Source of the DNA: Eublepharis macularius
Lineage: Eukaryota > Chordata > Lepidosauria > Squamata > Eublepharidae
Length of the DNA: 64,000 nt
Assembly (NCBI RefSeq): GCF_028583425.1
Contig: NC_072805.1
Location: 21,416,001 to 21,480,000, forward strand
Direction of reading: 5' to 3'
Shown here: in pieces, positions 48,896 through 61,094 of the stretch
Layout of the letters: each line of letters opens with the position of its first letter
How positions within the stretch are numbered: the stretch's first letter is position 1
The notes under the pieces: generated by a model
Seen by the model: the letters and a program-made list of their open reading frames with translations, nothing else
Told to the model about the DNA's origin: nothing
Databases searched by the model: none
Position numbers and translations under genes: made by a program

Positions 48896-50014
48896 AAATA
48901 ATCTTGGATTTGGTGTGAAAAACACCCAGGGTTGAAATAAACTTTAAGAGGAAATCACAATTTTGATATGGATATTATGGTAGCATTCAGAAAACAAGGG
49001 AAACCATGGCATATTGGGTATCACGTTACCGTCACAGAATAGGAATAATTCATAAATGGATTCTGCTGTGTGAACAACCCAGTCCAGTTAAGCTTGACTG
49101 CCATAGCATGAGTGTTTCAATATCCAATGACGTTGGCCGTGGCCATCAAAGGAATCTAAATAAATCTGTTCATTCTTGCCTTCCCTCCTGCTCCCACCAG
49201 AGAATACATCCTTTGTACCATGCACCTCTGTGGATAGGCAGCTGAAAGGGACGAAACCATTTCACAAACCATGATCTGTGAATTCTTATTTCACAATAAG
49301 CCATAGCTTGCACGAAGTGCAGTTCACAAACCAGCCTCGTCTGAATGCAGAAAATGAACACACCTTTTGCACGAAGAAGAATGAACCTACTACAGAAACA
49401 ACCCGCAACCTAAATGTTGCCATATGGAAAATATTATAAGCAAGGTTGGACTAATGGGTTTTGGGGAACCTCAAGCATCTAGGTTGGCTAGCCAGGTGGT
49501 GGCACTGCCCACAGAGCTGGCACTTGCCACCAGCAAACCACATTTGGTGCCTCTGGAGCTCTAGGCAATTGCCTAGATCCACCTAGTGGGTAGGCCTCCT
49601 ATGCCTAGAGCAAGGCACCAGGAGAAGGCTGTCTGAAAAGCAAAACAGGCACGCCCCAGTTGGGTGCCACTGCCAACCAATAAAACCTGGTTTTGTCATG
49701 ACAACTGAATGCCGCCTGAGCGAATGTTCCCTTTTCAGGATGGCTGAACATTATACAGCAACAATACACAGATGGAAGTTAAACCGTATGTCGCTCAAGA
49801 ATGCATAGGCAGAGCTCTAAAACAAACCACCCAGAAATGATGATTCTAGATGGTGAAAAGGAGCACCACAAATGCCAAAGTAATGGCAATTATCAAACAG
49901 ATGCCTGTTTGGAGAACATACGCAGTACTTTTTTGAGTACTCTGTTACATGCTCAGCCCCTTTTGAAAAAAAGGGACCCAGTCTTTAAAAGTGACAGTGA
50001 TTATATATATCCAT

Positions 50015-50200
50015 AAGATCTGAGTCCAGTAGCACCTTAAAGACCAGTAAGATTTCCAGGGTATAAGCATTCAAGACTCAAGTTCTCTTCAAGTCAAGCT
50101 GCCTTCCCTCTCTGATGAAAAGAGCTTGACTCTCAAAAGCTTATACCCTGCAAATCTTGTTGAGTTTTTAAGTGCTACTGGACTTGAATCTTCCTCCTCC
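50015..50200. repeat. Diverged inverted repeat of the same family
   Basis: GAGTCCAGTAGCACCTTAAAGACC and GGTATAAGCATTCAAGACTC on the left are mirrored by GACTCTCAAAAGCTTATACC and AAGTGCTACTGGACTTGAATC on the right. It is an older relative of the hairpin at 12688. Confidence 0.75.
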
Positions 50201-50480
50201 ACTGCAGACCAACTCAGCTATGCCTCTGAGACAATATAGATCCATCTATTCCATCTTTTGTTCTAGCGAAATAAAAATTGCCATCACAGACGTTGCCATC
50301 CTACGTAGAATTCTTCCAACCTAGATTGCACTGTGTGAACTGTCATTTCTCAAGCTTCCAATCTCCAAAAATACATGTCATCAAATGGCTTTTGTCCAGT
50401 GGCTTGTGACAAATGTTCAGAATACTCTTCGAAACACTGTGCTGTCACTGCTGATATCAGTAGAATTGTGCCGAGTCTGA

Positions 50481-50714
50481 GAGCCAAGCTACAAGTGACG
50501 CCTGACACAGGTTGGACGCTTGTCAGCTTCCCTCAAGTTTTGATGGGAAATGTAGGCGGCTTGGCGGAACGTTGGACAAGTGACAGTTGAAAAGTCCCCT
50601 GGACTGCAGTCGGAGAGCGAAGCTGCAAGACCAGGATGCCTACATTTCCCATCAAAACTTAAGGGAAGCTGACAAGTGTCCAATCTGTGTCAGGCATCAC
50701 TTGTAGCTTGGCTC
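50481..50714 (+). mobile_element. Fold-back MITE, 234 bp (copy P4)
   Basis: Ends GAGCCAAGCTACAAGTGACG and CACTTGTAGCTTGGCTC, with arms of about 80 bp. Same length, orientation and core as P1. Flanks are TGA and TAA. Confidence 0.85.
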
Positions 50715-50883
50715 TAAGGTGCAAGTAAGAAATGCCAGTCTGAAATTTCTCCAGGATGGAACCCATCAACATGAGTTAACTTCCTAAATATTGAGCCAGT
50801 GGGCACACTTTGAGGAACAGAGGATACAGTAGGCTTGGCTGTGGGAGGCCTGGGTTCAAATATCTACTTAGCCATGACACTAA

Positions 50884-51171
50884 CAGTCTCTACACAAGAT
50901 ATCTTACACAAGGACGCTCAAGTGAAGGAAGACGCAATGTTAGCCGGGAAGCGGAGTTTTAAAAGCAGATCAGAAGGTTTTGTCAATTTCACTTCTCTAG
51001 AACTGTCAGTTTTACCTCCCCTTCTGTGAGGCAAAGAGGAAATAAACCCTCTGAGAAGCAATCTGAGCCAGCGGTAGAGAAATTGACCTTTTAAAACTCG
51101 GCTTCCTGGTTAACATTGCATCTCCCTTTACCTGAGCATCCTTGTGTAAGTTATCTCATGTATAGAGACTG
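50884..51171. mobile_element. Long-arm fold-back MITE, 288 bp (copy P8)
   Basis: Starts CAGTCTCTACACAAGATATC and ends CATGTATAGAGACTG, so the extreme ends differ from P2 but agree with each other. The interior GACGCAATGTTAGCCGGGAAG and GAGGCAAAGAGGAAATAAACC places it in the P2 family. TAA precedes it. Confidence 0.75.
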
Positions 51172-51739
51172 AGTCTTCAGCAAGTTTCCAAAAGCTGAGA
51201 GGCAAGGAATCAGCTCTAGTGAATGTGGTGGGAATAAATTCTGAGCGAGCCATCTATGACTTGATAGCACTTTCCACCACCAAACATTTGTAAGATCATG
51301 CAGTAACAGAGGAGCGATTCCCTCAACAGCAGACACCCATCTACTTCTGAAGTATTGATAGTAAGCCTGGTTACTGTGGTACAGCCAATTTACTCCATCT
51401 TCTGAAGGGCCCGTATGTTTTTTATACTTCAGTCCAGTTCTTACACATCGGCTGTCCTTTAATACCTTTTTAACATCACTGGCATGATTACAGGATGGGC
51501 ATGTTTTTATTCAAAATAGACATTTCACACTGCCTGAGGACCTCACCCCATCAAGGGATAAAACTAGAGAAGGGCTGTCCTAAAGAGTGGAAGTGAGAAA
51601 ATGCAGAGTGGAATGTTTTCTGGCTGGAAAGAGAAAGAACATCCTGCATGCAGAAGTCTAGCATATCAGGGAATGGCCAAATAAAGACCTCTATTCCTTT
51701 GTGATGTCTAATTTTTCACATGCACGGAATTTTCTGCAT

Positions 51740-51958
51740 GAAGATAATAACTGCATTATACACCACTTCTCAAGACAGATTAGTGCCCCACTCAGAGCAG
51801 TGTACATGGTCAGTGTTATTATTATCCCCACAATATAGCTGGGGAGCGAGCACTGAGAGCAGTGGCTTACCTAAGGCCACCAGGTGAATTCGTTACAGTA
51901 GTGGGATTTGAACCAGCAAAGAGCTGATTTGCGACCCAACCACCATACAATATTCCCT
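51740..51958 (-). mobile_element. tRNA-like SINE (AGCACT..CTGGTTCGAA family), copy 3
   Basis: GACAGATTAGTGCCCCACTC, ATTATCCCCACAATATAGC, AGTGGCTTACCTAAGGCC and GTGGGATTTGAACCAGC. Confidence 0.75.
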
Positions 51959-51959
51959 C

Positions 51960-53869
51960 CCCTGCAAGCAGAAGCGGTGAGAGTATCCCCTGGACAGCTC
52001 TATCATTTCGGGCGTCATTTGCATAAGCTAGCCTTCCACAATCATAATGGGTGATGGCGGCGACAGGCATTACAGAGGACTTAACACAGACAAAAAGCCT
52101 GTGAACCTGTAAACCAGCAATTCACAAAACTCTCAAAGTCAGGATACCTCCCTCCAAAGGTGTCAAAGTGCATCGTTCAATTCTTTGCCTACCCTTCGTG
52201 TACTTGGTAATAAAGGAGTGGATTGTGTCTCACCCCAGTGCATATATTGCCACTTTGTGCTAGGGGCTGTGAACACAGCCACAAAAGGGCTGTATGGTGA
52301 ATGAATCCACCCATAGTACAAGGGAGGCGTCTTCTCTATTGGTTATAACAGTTACGCGGCAGAGCTTCAAGCCAGTCACAACAGCAGCAAATCTGAGCGA
52401 CCCACAGACAAGCTCAGGGTTCCTACCTGTGGGGTGCTATGTGAAAAAAGACGACTTTGGATACTGACCTGAAGGGAATTGGGGAAACATCCTGATAAAT
52501 ACAGAGAACAGCTAGGGGTGAGGGGAGAACCGGCTTGTTCAAGCCCCCGAGAGTTTAAAATCTTGGAAGCTTGAGGGGTCCCCATTATCCCACCCACCCT
52601 CAGTGATTCCTTACAACCCCCAAATTTGTAACAAATAGAAAGCAAAGCTACAGTAAGCTGTTCCAGGATCCTGAAAACAATTCTAAGGCACAGAGCAGCT
52701 GAGAAGAGAAAGCTGGAATTGGCACACTTGGAGAGCTTCTACGCAGCCATGTGGTTGACTTGCTTCATTTTCTGACGTGAAAGAAAGTCAATACCTGCTT
52801 GTGCTACAGACGCAGGGAGGGGATGCTGATAGGGGAAACAAAGAAACTGAGTGCTCCCGTGGGCAACCAGGCAGAAGAGGATGAGACAAGTTATCAATGG
52901 TCCTCTGTGCTGAAAAAGTCCATGGCTTACTCCCAAATGCCAAAAAATGATATATACTAGAGGTAAGTAAGACACTCCTGTGTAGCTCTGTAAGTCGTAC
53001 AAAATGCTGGTAGACTGTTCACATGAAAGGCCCCCAGGCAAGCATTTTTTTTCCATTTCCAACGAGGGGTGCACATATGAAAGAGTCATCACGGGATTTT
53101 AAAAAATGCAGGGAACTTGCTTAGCATCAGAAATGCAACACTTTTCCAAGGGAGCCGGTTGCCACATTCAGCGGTCAAATTGTTTTAAGGCACGTAGGTG
53201 AGTGGATCCTCCAATGGCTATCCAATAGAGTTGTTTCACACATTCAGCCGTCGACTGTTTTAGGGAACGTAATTTGATGAATTCAATTCAATCAGTTGGT
53301 AAATGCGGAGATGAATATGTTGTGCTTCCTCAAGTCAACTCCAGTAAGAGTCATCGGTGGCCTGTTGATGGCTCATTTGAATGCACACATATAAATCATT
53401 ACTTCATGCTACGGTCAATATGTTGGGGAAAATGTGTGTGCGACCGGGACCGCATTAAGCAGAACCAGCCTTAGTTAAAGATATGGTCACTCGACTTAGA
53501 CTGTGTCCTTGCACCCACCAGTTCTTGCTTATACATAGAGGTTCAGGGTTATTTTTGGCTCCTCTGCTCTGAGGAACTCCAAAAGAGTGAAGATCTGATA
53601 GGACCATTTTCCGCAGGATCCTACTGGAAGACGGAGTGTTTCTTAAAAACAGCCACATTTCAGCACTGAAGCATGCGGCAATCTTCAGGCCTAAATCAGT
53701 GTTTGCAGTGGCTTCTTTTGACAGGCAGCCACCAGTGGCAGATAACCACGGATGGGCTGGTATTGAATTACTAAGGTGCGGTCAAGAGACTTCTAAACTC
53801 ACACGAGTGTTCAAAGGCATCGCCCTGTGTAGCAAGTAGCTTCAAACGAGGAGTCCTTTCGGCCCTCTC
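51960..53869. other. Downstream of TRADD, includes its probable 3' UTR
   Basis: No clear - strand AATAAA was found close to the TRADD stop, so the 3' UTR end is unknown. A 117-codon - strand frame at 52739-53092 is unrecognised. Confidence 0.4.
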
Positions 53870-56277
53870 CTACACGGCAGTCTCATTGGGGCGAATGCCC
53901 AGCAGTTCCTCAGCTAAGCTTATGAGACCGTTCTCCTCCAGAGCTGCGATCAGTCTCTGTATGGTGGCTCTCTTGCCCTCGGAGTCAATAAACCTGCGGA
54001 GCAGCTGGTACGCCTGCTCGTAAAGGCCTTCCCGCTCGTACTCCATGGCTAAGTTGTCAATGATGGGATCCCGAAGAGCTCGGCAGTTTGTCTGCAGAGA
54101 TCGGCCCACTTGCTTCCATTTCTTTGATACGAGCTTGGCAAACTTCTGATGGTCGTCTAAGGTGATTTTTCTGTTGGCTTGAAAAGATAATAGGGGGCGG
54201 GGGGAAATCGAACTAATTGGAACATAACAGGCATACATTTCTTAAAGGATGCATTTACACATGTGATGGAGTCACCAACGCACATTTGCAAATGCGTCAC
54301 GGGTGCTCGTTGGTTTTTATCTGCACTAGGATAGCCAGTACTGCCTTAGCAAATGCCAGGAGATTTTGAGGGGCAGTGCCTAGGGAAGGTGGAATTTGGA
54401 GAGCACGTGACATCGCTTCCAAGTGATGCTCTCAGCATTTCCCCAGTCTCTCTAGTACATAGAGGCATGGGGAAATTTCTGAAGTATCACTATGGAGGCC
54501 ATATTCCAGACATTTTTCTCCTTTGCACTTAATTTCTCAAGGGCAGGGGACTGGGGCTGAGGGCAGGGGTCTACCTGCCTCAAGAAATGGCTAGCATACT
54601 TTCACCTCTTGCGACAGTCATGGGGAAAGAGCTACAAAGCTGAAACTACACCAGCAATAACAGGAGTGTAGGTTTGGGTACATCTACACGAGATGCGTCC
54701 ATATGCCAAACAGCTGGGAGTATACCGGCACTTCCCTTTATATGAGAACATCATTGCATTTTCTTCCCATAAAATGTGAAACAGCCTCAAAACTCTTCTC
54801 TATATTTGCATATAAGGAAAATAGGTTTTCAGAGTGCCCCCTGCAGGTGACATAGAGAAATGCATTGTTAAGCGACCTCTTTTAGTAACTCTTTCCATCT
54901 TTCCCTCTTTTTCTCAGCTGTATGTATTTGAACCAGTCAGCTTTTGTGATTAGGATAGGAGGATTCTGTCAGTTTTCTCCACTTCACAATGAGCAGATCC
55001 AGGTTTTGTGGGGGCCTGGACAGAGAGCACACCCCCTGATCACTCTTCCAATTGCCAATTCGTGTGTCCTTCCTTGCCAGCTCACTAATTTATTAATTAA
55101 TTATGTCACTTATTTCCCACCTCTCTCCCCTATGGGGACCCAAAGGGACTTACAACATCCTTCATTTTTCCCCTCACAACAAGCCTGTGAAGTAGGCCAG
55201 AATGAAAATCTGCGACTGGCCCAAGGTCGCCCAGCAAGCTTCCATGGCAGAGGGTGGATTCAAATCTGGGCCTTCCAGATCCTAGTCTGACACTCTAACC
55301 TCTACGCCATGCTGACAAGAGTCCTGGGCCCTGCTGGAAGTCCTAGACCCTGGCAGCTGCCCCACCTGGCTTCACACTTACCAAACTGCTGTCCCTGGAA
55401 GGTGAAGGTGTCCCCTTGAGGCAGAGAGCTTAGACTCTTCCCAGAACTGTAGGGTGAAAGTGAAGAATTCAGAGACGGACTCTCCACTGCTGGGCTCACA
55501 GAGTTCCTGCTGCTTTCCTGGTAACAACTCAAGTTCCTGAGGGATTCCTCCAGCTCTGTAATTTCTTCATCCCTGAGACGGTTAGGCTGAAATGCAAATT
55601 AGTATAAAAACTATTTTTACTTCAAAAGAAGATTCCTTCTGTCTCATTTCCCCCTCAGTAAAAATTCTGAAGACGATTCTGAACTAGTGAGCTGTAGCTC
55701 ACAAAGGCTCGTACCTTACCACAAATTTTGTTAATCTTATAGGTACTGCTGAACTCTCGCCCGTTTCTACTGCTACAGGCAGAGTAACATGGCTACCTAT
55801 CTTGATCTCATTTCCCCTCAGAAACAGGTCTTTTCCTCCTCCTCCTCGTTTAAGGAGTCTTCATAAGATGAGAATCCACAGTTTTTAGCAGGGCAGAACA
55901 TATGTGCTAGCTCTGGCCCCGACCTGGTGGAACTCTGTCTGAGGACATCCAGGCCTCCCAAGATCTTGTCTCCTTCAGGCGGGCCTGTAAGACGGAGATG
56001 TTCTGCCAGGCGTATGGTTGAGGCCATCAGGGACTCCATCAAATGAGCCTCTCTCCCAGTTTCCCCTATGTAAGGGGGGTATTTGTCCATCTACCCCCCA
56101 TATATGAGCAACCATGCGTGGTTAAGCTGCACCTCCACCTCCGTCAGATGCTAGATGGTTTTTTATACAGTGAGTAGGTGTTTTATTAGACGGCTATGTT
56201 AAATGATTGTGATTTTATCTCTGTATATTTTATCTACTGTTGTGACCCACCCTGAGTCTGCTTGCGGAGAGGGCGGG

Positions 56278-56362
<85 letters not shown>

Positions 56363-59300
56363 AATCTGTGTGTGGTGCCATGTGATAGTGGGTTTTTAAA
56401 AAATCTATGCATTACAAAAAGACAAACCCAAGCTTCTAGTCCATATGGCTACAAAAACAGACTTGAGAGTTGGTTGATAATGCAAACTGCAAGCTAAGAA
56501 GCCAGACTGGTGGATGAACAAGGTCACAGATAGTCATGAGAATTACACCTCTCAACATATGAAAGGTCAGTACTCTTCTTGACTCAGATTGGGAGTGGCT
56601 CTCCAGTGTCTCAGGTAGAAGTCTTTCAGGACCACCAATTATGTGATCGTTTTAAAATGTTGGGGACTTTTTACATGCCAAGCAGATCCTCTGCCACTAT
56701 GTCACAGCCCCACCTTTGTTCATTTCTCTGTCCATCCATCTATAAAATGTAATTTGCAGTCTAGTCCAGCCTCAGTGCCCCACAGGGAAGATAGGGGTTA
56801 ACTCTTAACCACCACTTGATTTCAATAACGGACACCTGTTCCATCACTTTGAAATGGGCATTTTAAAGGGAGAAAAGATGTATTTTTAAAGAACACGTCG
56901 TTTATCCTTAAACACACTGAGTGGGAGGCTAGTTTTGAATACTGAAACTGTCGGGAGGTTGACAGGTTCAAACCTCCTCTTTCTTCCTCACCCAACCCCG
57001 AGGCAAATTGAGGCAGTATCAAGACTGCAATTTGCATTTTCTAGTGCGGATGGAGATGCAGAAATCTTCATTACATCTGAGTCCTAAGATTTCCAGCAGG
57101 TTGCAAGAGGGGGTTAGCAACTTCCGTGGCCTATGGTCCCGCTCTGTAACTGGCACACATTCACAGTCACAACTGGACTCTAAACACTAGAAAGCAGTTA
57201 TTTGCAGGAGATGTAGGGTTTTTTTTCCAGGGGGTAGGCACAGGTACGGAGTACCGGCTCCTCTTGGGCATTCGGGACTTGGGCTGAGAGGGAAGGACAT
57301 CAGTATTGGTACTTCTTTTTGGATTTTTTTTAAAGAAAAAAGCACTGGGGAGATGAAATCGTGTCCCCAAGGCAAAGTTCCCATACAACTGCTGCATACA
57401 CCCTCCCAGAGAGCACCTAACTGCGTGCCCCCAAAGCCACGGCTGCTACAACCGGCTTTACCTCCTCCCTTCCTTCTGTGTTTTTTGATGACAGAGGGTA
57501 GATTTGTTGGTTAACTTGAGTGTAAATATTTTTAGTTTTCTGTTCTATGTGGGGGGAAGGGGGGTGATATTGTAAGCTGCTTGGAGCCCACACTGGGTGG
57601 AGAAAAGCCTGTTAAAAGTCCCCAAATAAAATTAAACCAGCTGTCATGTGTAGTAATCCCCCCATATACTCCCAAATTTCTGTTGTCACCTTTTCTCGGT
57701 AGATGCACTCTAAGCAATGTTCCTCCTCCGGAAGCATAGAGTCCAACTTTCCAGCACCAGTTTTCAGCTCCGTCTGGACGGGGACTGAGCTCGGCATGGC
57801 CAAGGAGACTTTGAGATGTCTCTGAAGAGCCTCCCGGAGAACTCCTTCCCGGTAACTTTGCAGAAATTTGCGGCAGTTCTCTTGCTTGCAGAATTTGAGT
57901 TGGACAATCAAGTGGGGGTCACTGCAGTGGATTTTCAGCATGTCTACCCCACTGAGGCTACCCGTAGAATCTGGGGAGGAGGAGAAGAAAAATCACGAAC
58001 AAACCAAGTCATGGAGTCGGACTGGACCCAACCCATTTCTCTGCTGGCAAAAAGGAGGGAGGATTCTTCTTTGGGCTAACAAATTTAAGTTTACGCTGGG
58101 GATGATGGAACGTGTATTTATAAATGGAGCAGGGAAAGGAGGAAAATTAGGTGTGATTGAGTGAAAAGGCTGGCTGGATCCAGCCCATGGATTCCAGTAA
58201 CCAGCTCCTTCAAGCAGCTGGTTTCCTGGAGGATAACATTCCGAGCTCCTGTTTGAGCGGAACTACAAGTGACAAAAGGCACGGGTTGGACACTTGTCAG
58301 CTTCCCTCAAGTTCTGATGGGAAATGTAGGCATCCTGGTCTCACAGCTTGGCTCTCCGACTGCTGTCCAATGGACTTTTCAACTGTCACTTGTCCAACAT
58401 TCCGCCAAGCTGCCTACATTTCCCGCCAAAACTTGAGGGAAGCTGACAAGTGTCCAACCCGTGCCTTTTGTCACTTGTAGTTCCGCTCGTAGTCTAGAGG
58501 TAGAATGCCTGCTCTCTGTGCAGGAAGTCACGGGTTCAGCCTCTGGTATCCCCAGTTGAAACGATTCTGGGTAGAAAGAAAGGCCTCTTCCATAGCGAAC
58601 CAATGCCAGAAAGAACAGGCAAACCTGTGTCAGTGGCTTGGACTATACAAGGCTACTTCGTATGTCTATAGACGCAAAGAAACTCCCCAAGGCAGAACTA
58701 AGTTTCCCACTGGAAATGTCAGAGTTTTGAAAAATCATTTCCATTCTTTCTTTCTTCTAGCAGGCTAGAAAGCGAAGCGTTTCCCACCTGGGAAATGCTT
58801 TGCCGGCTGAATTTCTGCTTGCCAGACTGCTGTTCAGACCGGGGGAGGCAGAGGGAAAGGTGTAAAGCCTGGGCTTGGAATGTGGGTATATCTCAGATCA
58901 AACTGCAACACTCTCCCCCCATGCCCCCCTGCTAAACACACTGGTGTGTTTAGAGCATTTATTATATTCCTTTTTTATACCTCATAACTGCAGCAACGTT
59001 ACTTCCTCGTCAGTTTTCCAAGCAAAGGGATATGTGCCTCTAGTTTCAATTCTTACTACAGAGGCTTGTTTAATGGTTTGTCATAATATTTACTCAGTTT
59101 ATGGAGTTGGACAGAAGCCTGGTACAGATGACACCTCCTTTCCCCCACGGTGACTCACCGGGTGGGGAGAGAGACCGGACATGGGTGCAATGGCCCTGTC
59201 CCCGTGCAACTACTCGGTCAGCTGCGAAGTGTGACCACGTAGAGGACACAATGACATGCACACCCCCTCCCCATGGTAAGCAACATCCTGAAAGAGTCAC

Positions 59301-60560
59301 CACTGATCACAGAGAGGGGGGTATGCACATGGCCCCTTCCTTTGCTCAGCTGCACTCTGCCGATGACCAGGCAATTGCATGGAGCTGAGGGGTGAAGATA
59401 GTGCCCTCCTGCTTGCTCCTCGTGCAGTTCGTACGAGAGGGTGAGTACGAGAGGGCGTCTGTGTCAAGGTTACAGGTGTTGTTGGGGGATAATCTCACTG
59501 GGTCGACAACCCTAGAAAAGGTGGGTGTGAAATGGCACCTTTGCCCGACTTGTCGGGTTCCCCTATCCTGAGCTAGGCGCTGTACATCGCTTCTGTCCCA
59601 ATAAAAAAAAGAAGTCCAATAAAACAAAAAAATCAAACAAAGGCTCCCATCAAAGTTCTGTTACAGCCAGAAGGTACAAAGACCTTTATGACACATCTGC
59701 CATTATCTTTACGGTTCTCTGATAAGGTGAAGACTTTGAGCTGACCTACGTATACACGCTCTGAAGAAAGGAAATGGCACCAAAGTGTAAAGTCTGGAAA
59801 TGCAAGAACTGCTGCCACCCGCCTACCCCTGGGTGGACGTCGCTTGTCAAAGTTAACTAGGAAGACTGCTACGTTTCTGTCCACCGAGCTGTAAATGCAC
59901 TAAGAGCTAAACCACACAAGACAAATTACATGAGGATGCTCAAGTGAAGGGAGACGCAATGTTAGCCAGGAAGTGTCATTTGAAATTCAGCTCTCTACAG
60001 AGCCCACTAGATGGCTCCTCAGAGGGTTTGTTAATAACGGACAGAGCCTTAAGGGAGGCAAAGAGGAAATTAACACACTCTCTGAGGAGCGATCTTTGCT
60101 GGCTCTGTAGAGAGAGGTGAAATTCAAACTACACTTCCCGGCTAACATTGCGTCTCCCTTCACTTGAGTGTCCTCGTATAATTCATCTCATGCGGTTTCG
60201 CTCTCAGTCTCCTTAGGGGGTGTACACATGGCCCCTTCCTCTGTTCAGCTGCACTCCACACTTAGGCCCACAGCGTTCAAAAAGTGAGGTCACAGACTAA
60301 AGGCGCACTATCTACCCTGCACGTGGCTACATTTCACGTCATCAGTGGAATGGGGTAGCCAGTCAGCCCGTGTGGGCCACGCCGCACGCAAAAGGGCTCC
60401 CGGATGCGGAACACGTACCAGCGAATGCCAGCTTGAGCGCTTTGAATACACGAGGCTTCTGCTCTGGGTTTCCATACAGCGAGGGCAGGAGAACATGTTC
60501 AGAGGTCGACTGGACAAAGAGGTAAGCACTTCCCACCCAGACATCAGCGCTGTCGCCCAT
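53870..60560 (-). CDS. TRADD: TRADD, TNF receptor type 1-associated death domain adaptor
   Basis: Four coding exons in transcript order: 60419-60560 (ATG at 60558-60560), 57690-57970, 55382-55586 and 53870-54177 (TAG). All have GT/AG borders and compatible phases, giving 311 residues; human TRADD has 312. The N-terminal TRAF2-binding domain spans exons 1-2: [11 protein letters not shown] near residue 8, then [18 protein letters not shown] and [13 protein letters not shown]-like helices. Exon 3 carries [17 protein letters not shown] and a serine-rich linker. Exon 4 is the death domain, about 211-304, with [41 protein letters not shown] and LAALEENGL-type helices. The family links TNFR1 to RIPK1, TRAF2 and FADD in the cytoplasm. 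A TTTTCTTGTAG acceptor ends at 60572, leaving 11 bases of 5' UTR in this exon, so a non-coding first exon should lie further right. The introns contain a SINE, an L2 3' end and a fold-back element. Confidence 0.95.
55080..55315 (-). mobile_element. tRNA-like SINE (CTCTGCCATGG family)
   Basis: TTTATTAATTAATTATGTCA tail, CTATGGGGACCCAAAG, CCTGTGAAGTAGGCC and GTGGATTCAAATCTGGG. It lies in TRADD intron 3. Confidence 0.8.
55670..55800 (+). repeat. Single-arm copy of the GTGCTACTGGACTC-type repeat
   Basis: GAGCTGTAGCTCACAAAGGC, AATCTTATAGGTACTGCTG and CTACTGCTACAGGCAGAGTA follow the layout of one arm of the hairpin at 12688. It lies in TRADD intron 2. Confidence 0.5.
55905..56278 (+). mobile_element. 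5'-truncated L2-like LINE 3' end
   Basis: It resembles the C-terminal coding end of the LINE at 42600: the WWN motif and a RRACKTE.F.QA-like stretch are recognisable across frames, so it is decayed. A 3' UTR follows, ending in GACCCACCCTGAGTCTGC and GGGCGGGATATAA, then a TAA/TGA microsatellite. It belongs to a different, older subfamily and lies in TRADD intron 2. Confidence 0.6.
56279..56362. repeat. (TAA)n(TGA)n compound microsatellite
   Basis: About 9 TAA units pass into about 18 TGA units at the 3' end of the L2-like fragment, so it grew from the LINE tail. Confidence 0.93.
56565..56715 (-). mobile_element. SINE (GGCATGCAGAAGG family)
   Basis: CTCTCCAGTGTCTCAGGTAG, TACATGCCAAGCAGATCCTC and TGTCACAGCCCCACC in order. 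It lies in TRADD intron 2. Confidence 0.7.
58021..58186. repeat. GGATCCAGCC-ended repeat, copy 4
   Basis: Begins ACTGGACCCAACCC and ends AAAAGGCTGGCTGGATCCAG, preceded by GATTGAGTG as in copy 1. It lies in TRADD intron 1. Confidence 0.5.
58255..58488 (-). mobile_element. Fold-back MITE, 234 bp (copy P5)
   Basis: Same length as P1 and P4 with the core inverted. Both arms begin GAGCGGAACTACAAGTGACA and then AAAGGCACGGG, where other copies have CGCCTGACACAGG, so the arms match each other rather than the other copies. Flanks TTT and GTA do not match. It lies in TRADD intron 1. Confidence 0.85.
58490..58675 (+). mobile_element. SINE (GGCATGCAGAAGG family), diverged
   Basis: TAGAGGTAGAATGCCTGCTC, CACGGGTTCAGCCTC and TATCCCCAGTTGAAACGATT, then an AAGGCTACTTCGTATG end. 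It begins right after fold-back copy P5. Confidence 0.6.
58680..59903. other. TRADD intron 1, unassigned part
   Basis: Apart from the first copy of the ~41-bp direct repeat at 59316, nothing was recognised before fold-back P7. Confidence 0.45.
59316..60255 (+). repeat. ~41-bp direct repeat flanking fold-back P7
   Basis: GGGGG..CACATGGCCCCTTCC and TCAGCTGCACTC occur at 59316-59357 and 60216-60255 with a few differences. The fold-back element P7 (59904-60203) lies between. Confidence 0.7.
59904..60203. mobile_element. Long-arm fold-back MITE, 300 bp (copy P7)
   Basis: Starts GAGCTAAACCACACAAGACA and ends TGCGGTTTCGCTC; TAA before, TCA after. The interior shares GGGAGACGCAATGTTAGCC and GAGGCAAAGAGGAAAT with P2 and P8. 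It lies in TRADD intron 1. Confidence 0.8.
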
Positions 60561-61094
60561 TTTTCTGCCAGCTACAAGAAAATATTAAAAGCAAAACACA
60601 AACACAGTCGTAAGTTAGGGACCCTTGACATGTTACCCAGGAGGTCTGGGAACTACTATATCATGAATAGTGTTTGTGCTGCCACGGTAACCTTTGGATA
60701 ACCCAATCACATGTGCACGTGGTCCAGTCCCATGGAATCAGCATCCCTCCTGGTAGAGGTACCAGTTCCAAGGTTGAGCCATCAGCACTGGAAAGTGTAC
60801 CATTTAAATGTTACTATTGGGGGGGGGGAGTGGGATATAAATTCACAAAAAAAGTGGCTCTGTGTGACTAGGGTAATTCATTCCCCTCTGTCCACACAGG
60901 AACAGGATGGTAGTAAACACACAAAGAAAAGACACTGTCAGTTTTACCCTGTACGCAAACTTCACTTTCCCATTAACTGACAACATATCCCTCACACCAT
61001 CAGTGTATACACTAAAAAATGACTGCAGGTGGGGCAATTGCCTTCATTATAGCTGAGGAATATGTGGAGTTCTAGAACATGGAGCCACTGCAGA

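Noticed and set aside
52739-53092. 117-codon - strand frame downstream of TRADD
   Set aside because: It does not resemble a known protein and probably lies in the TRADD 3' UTR or intergenic DNA.
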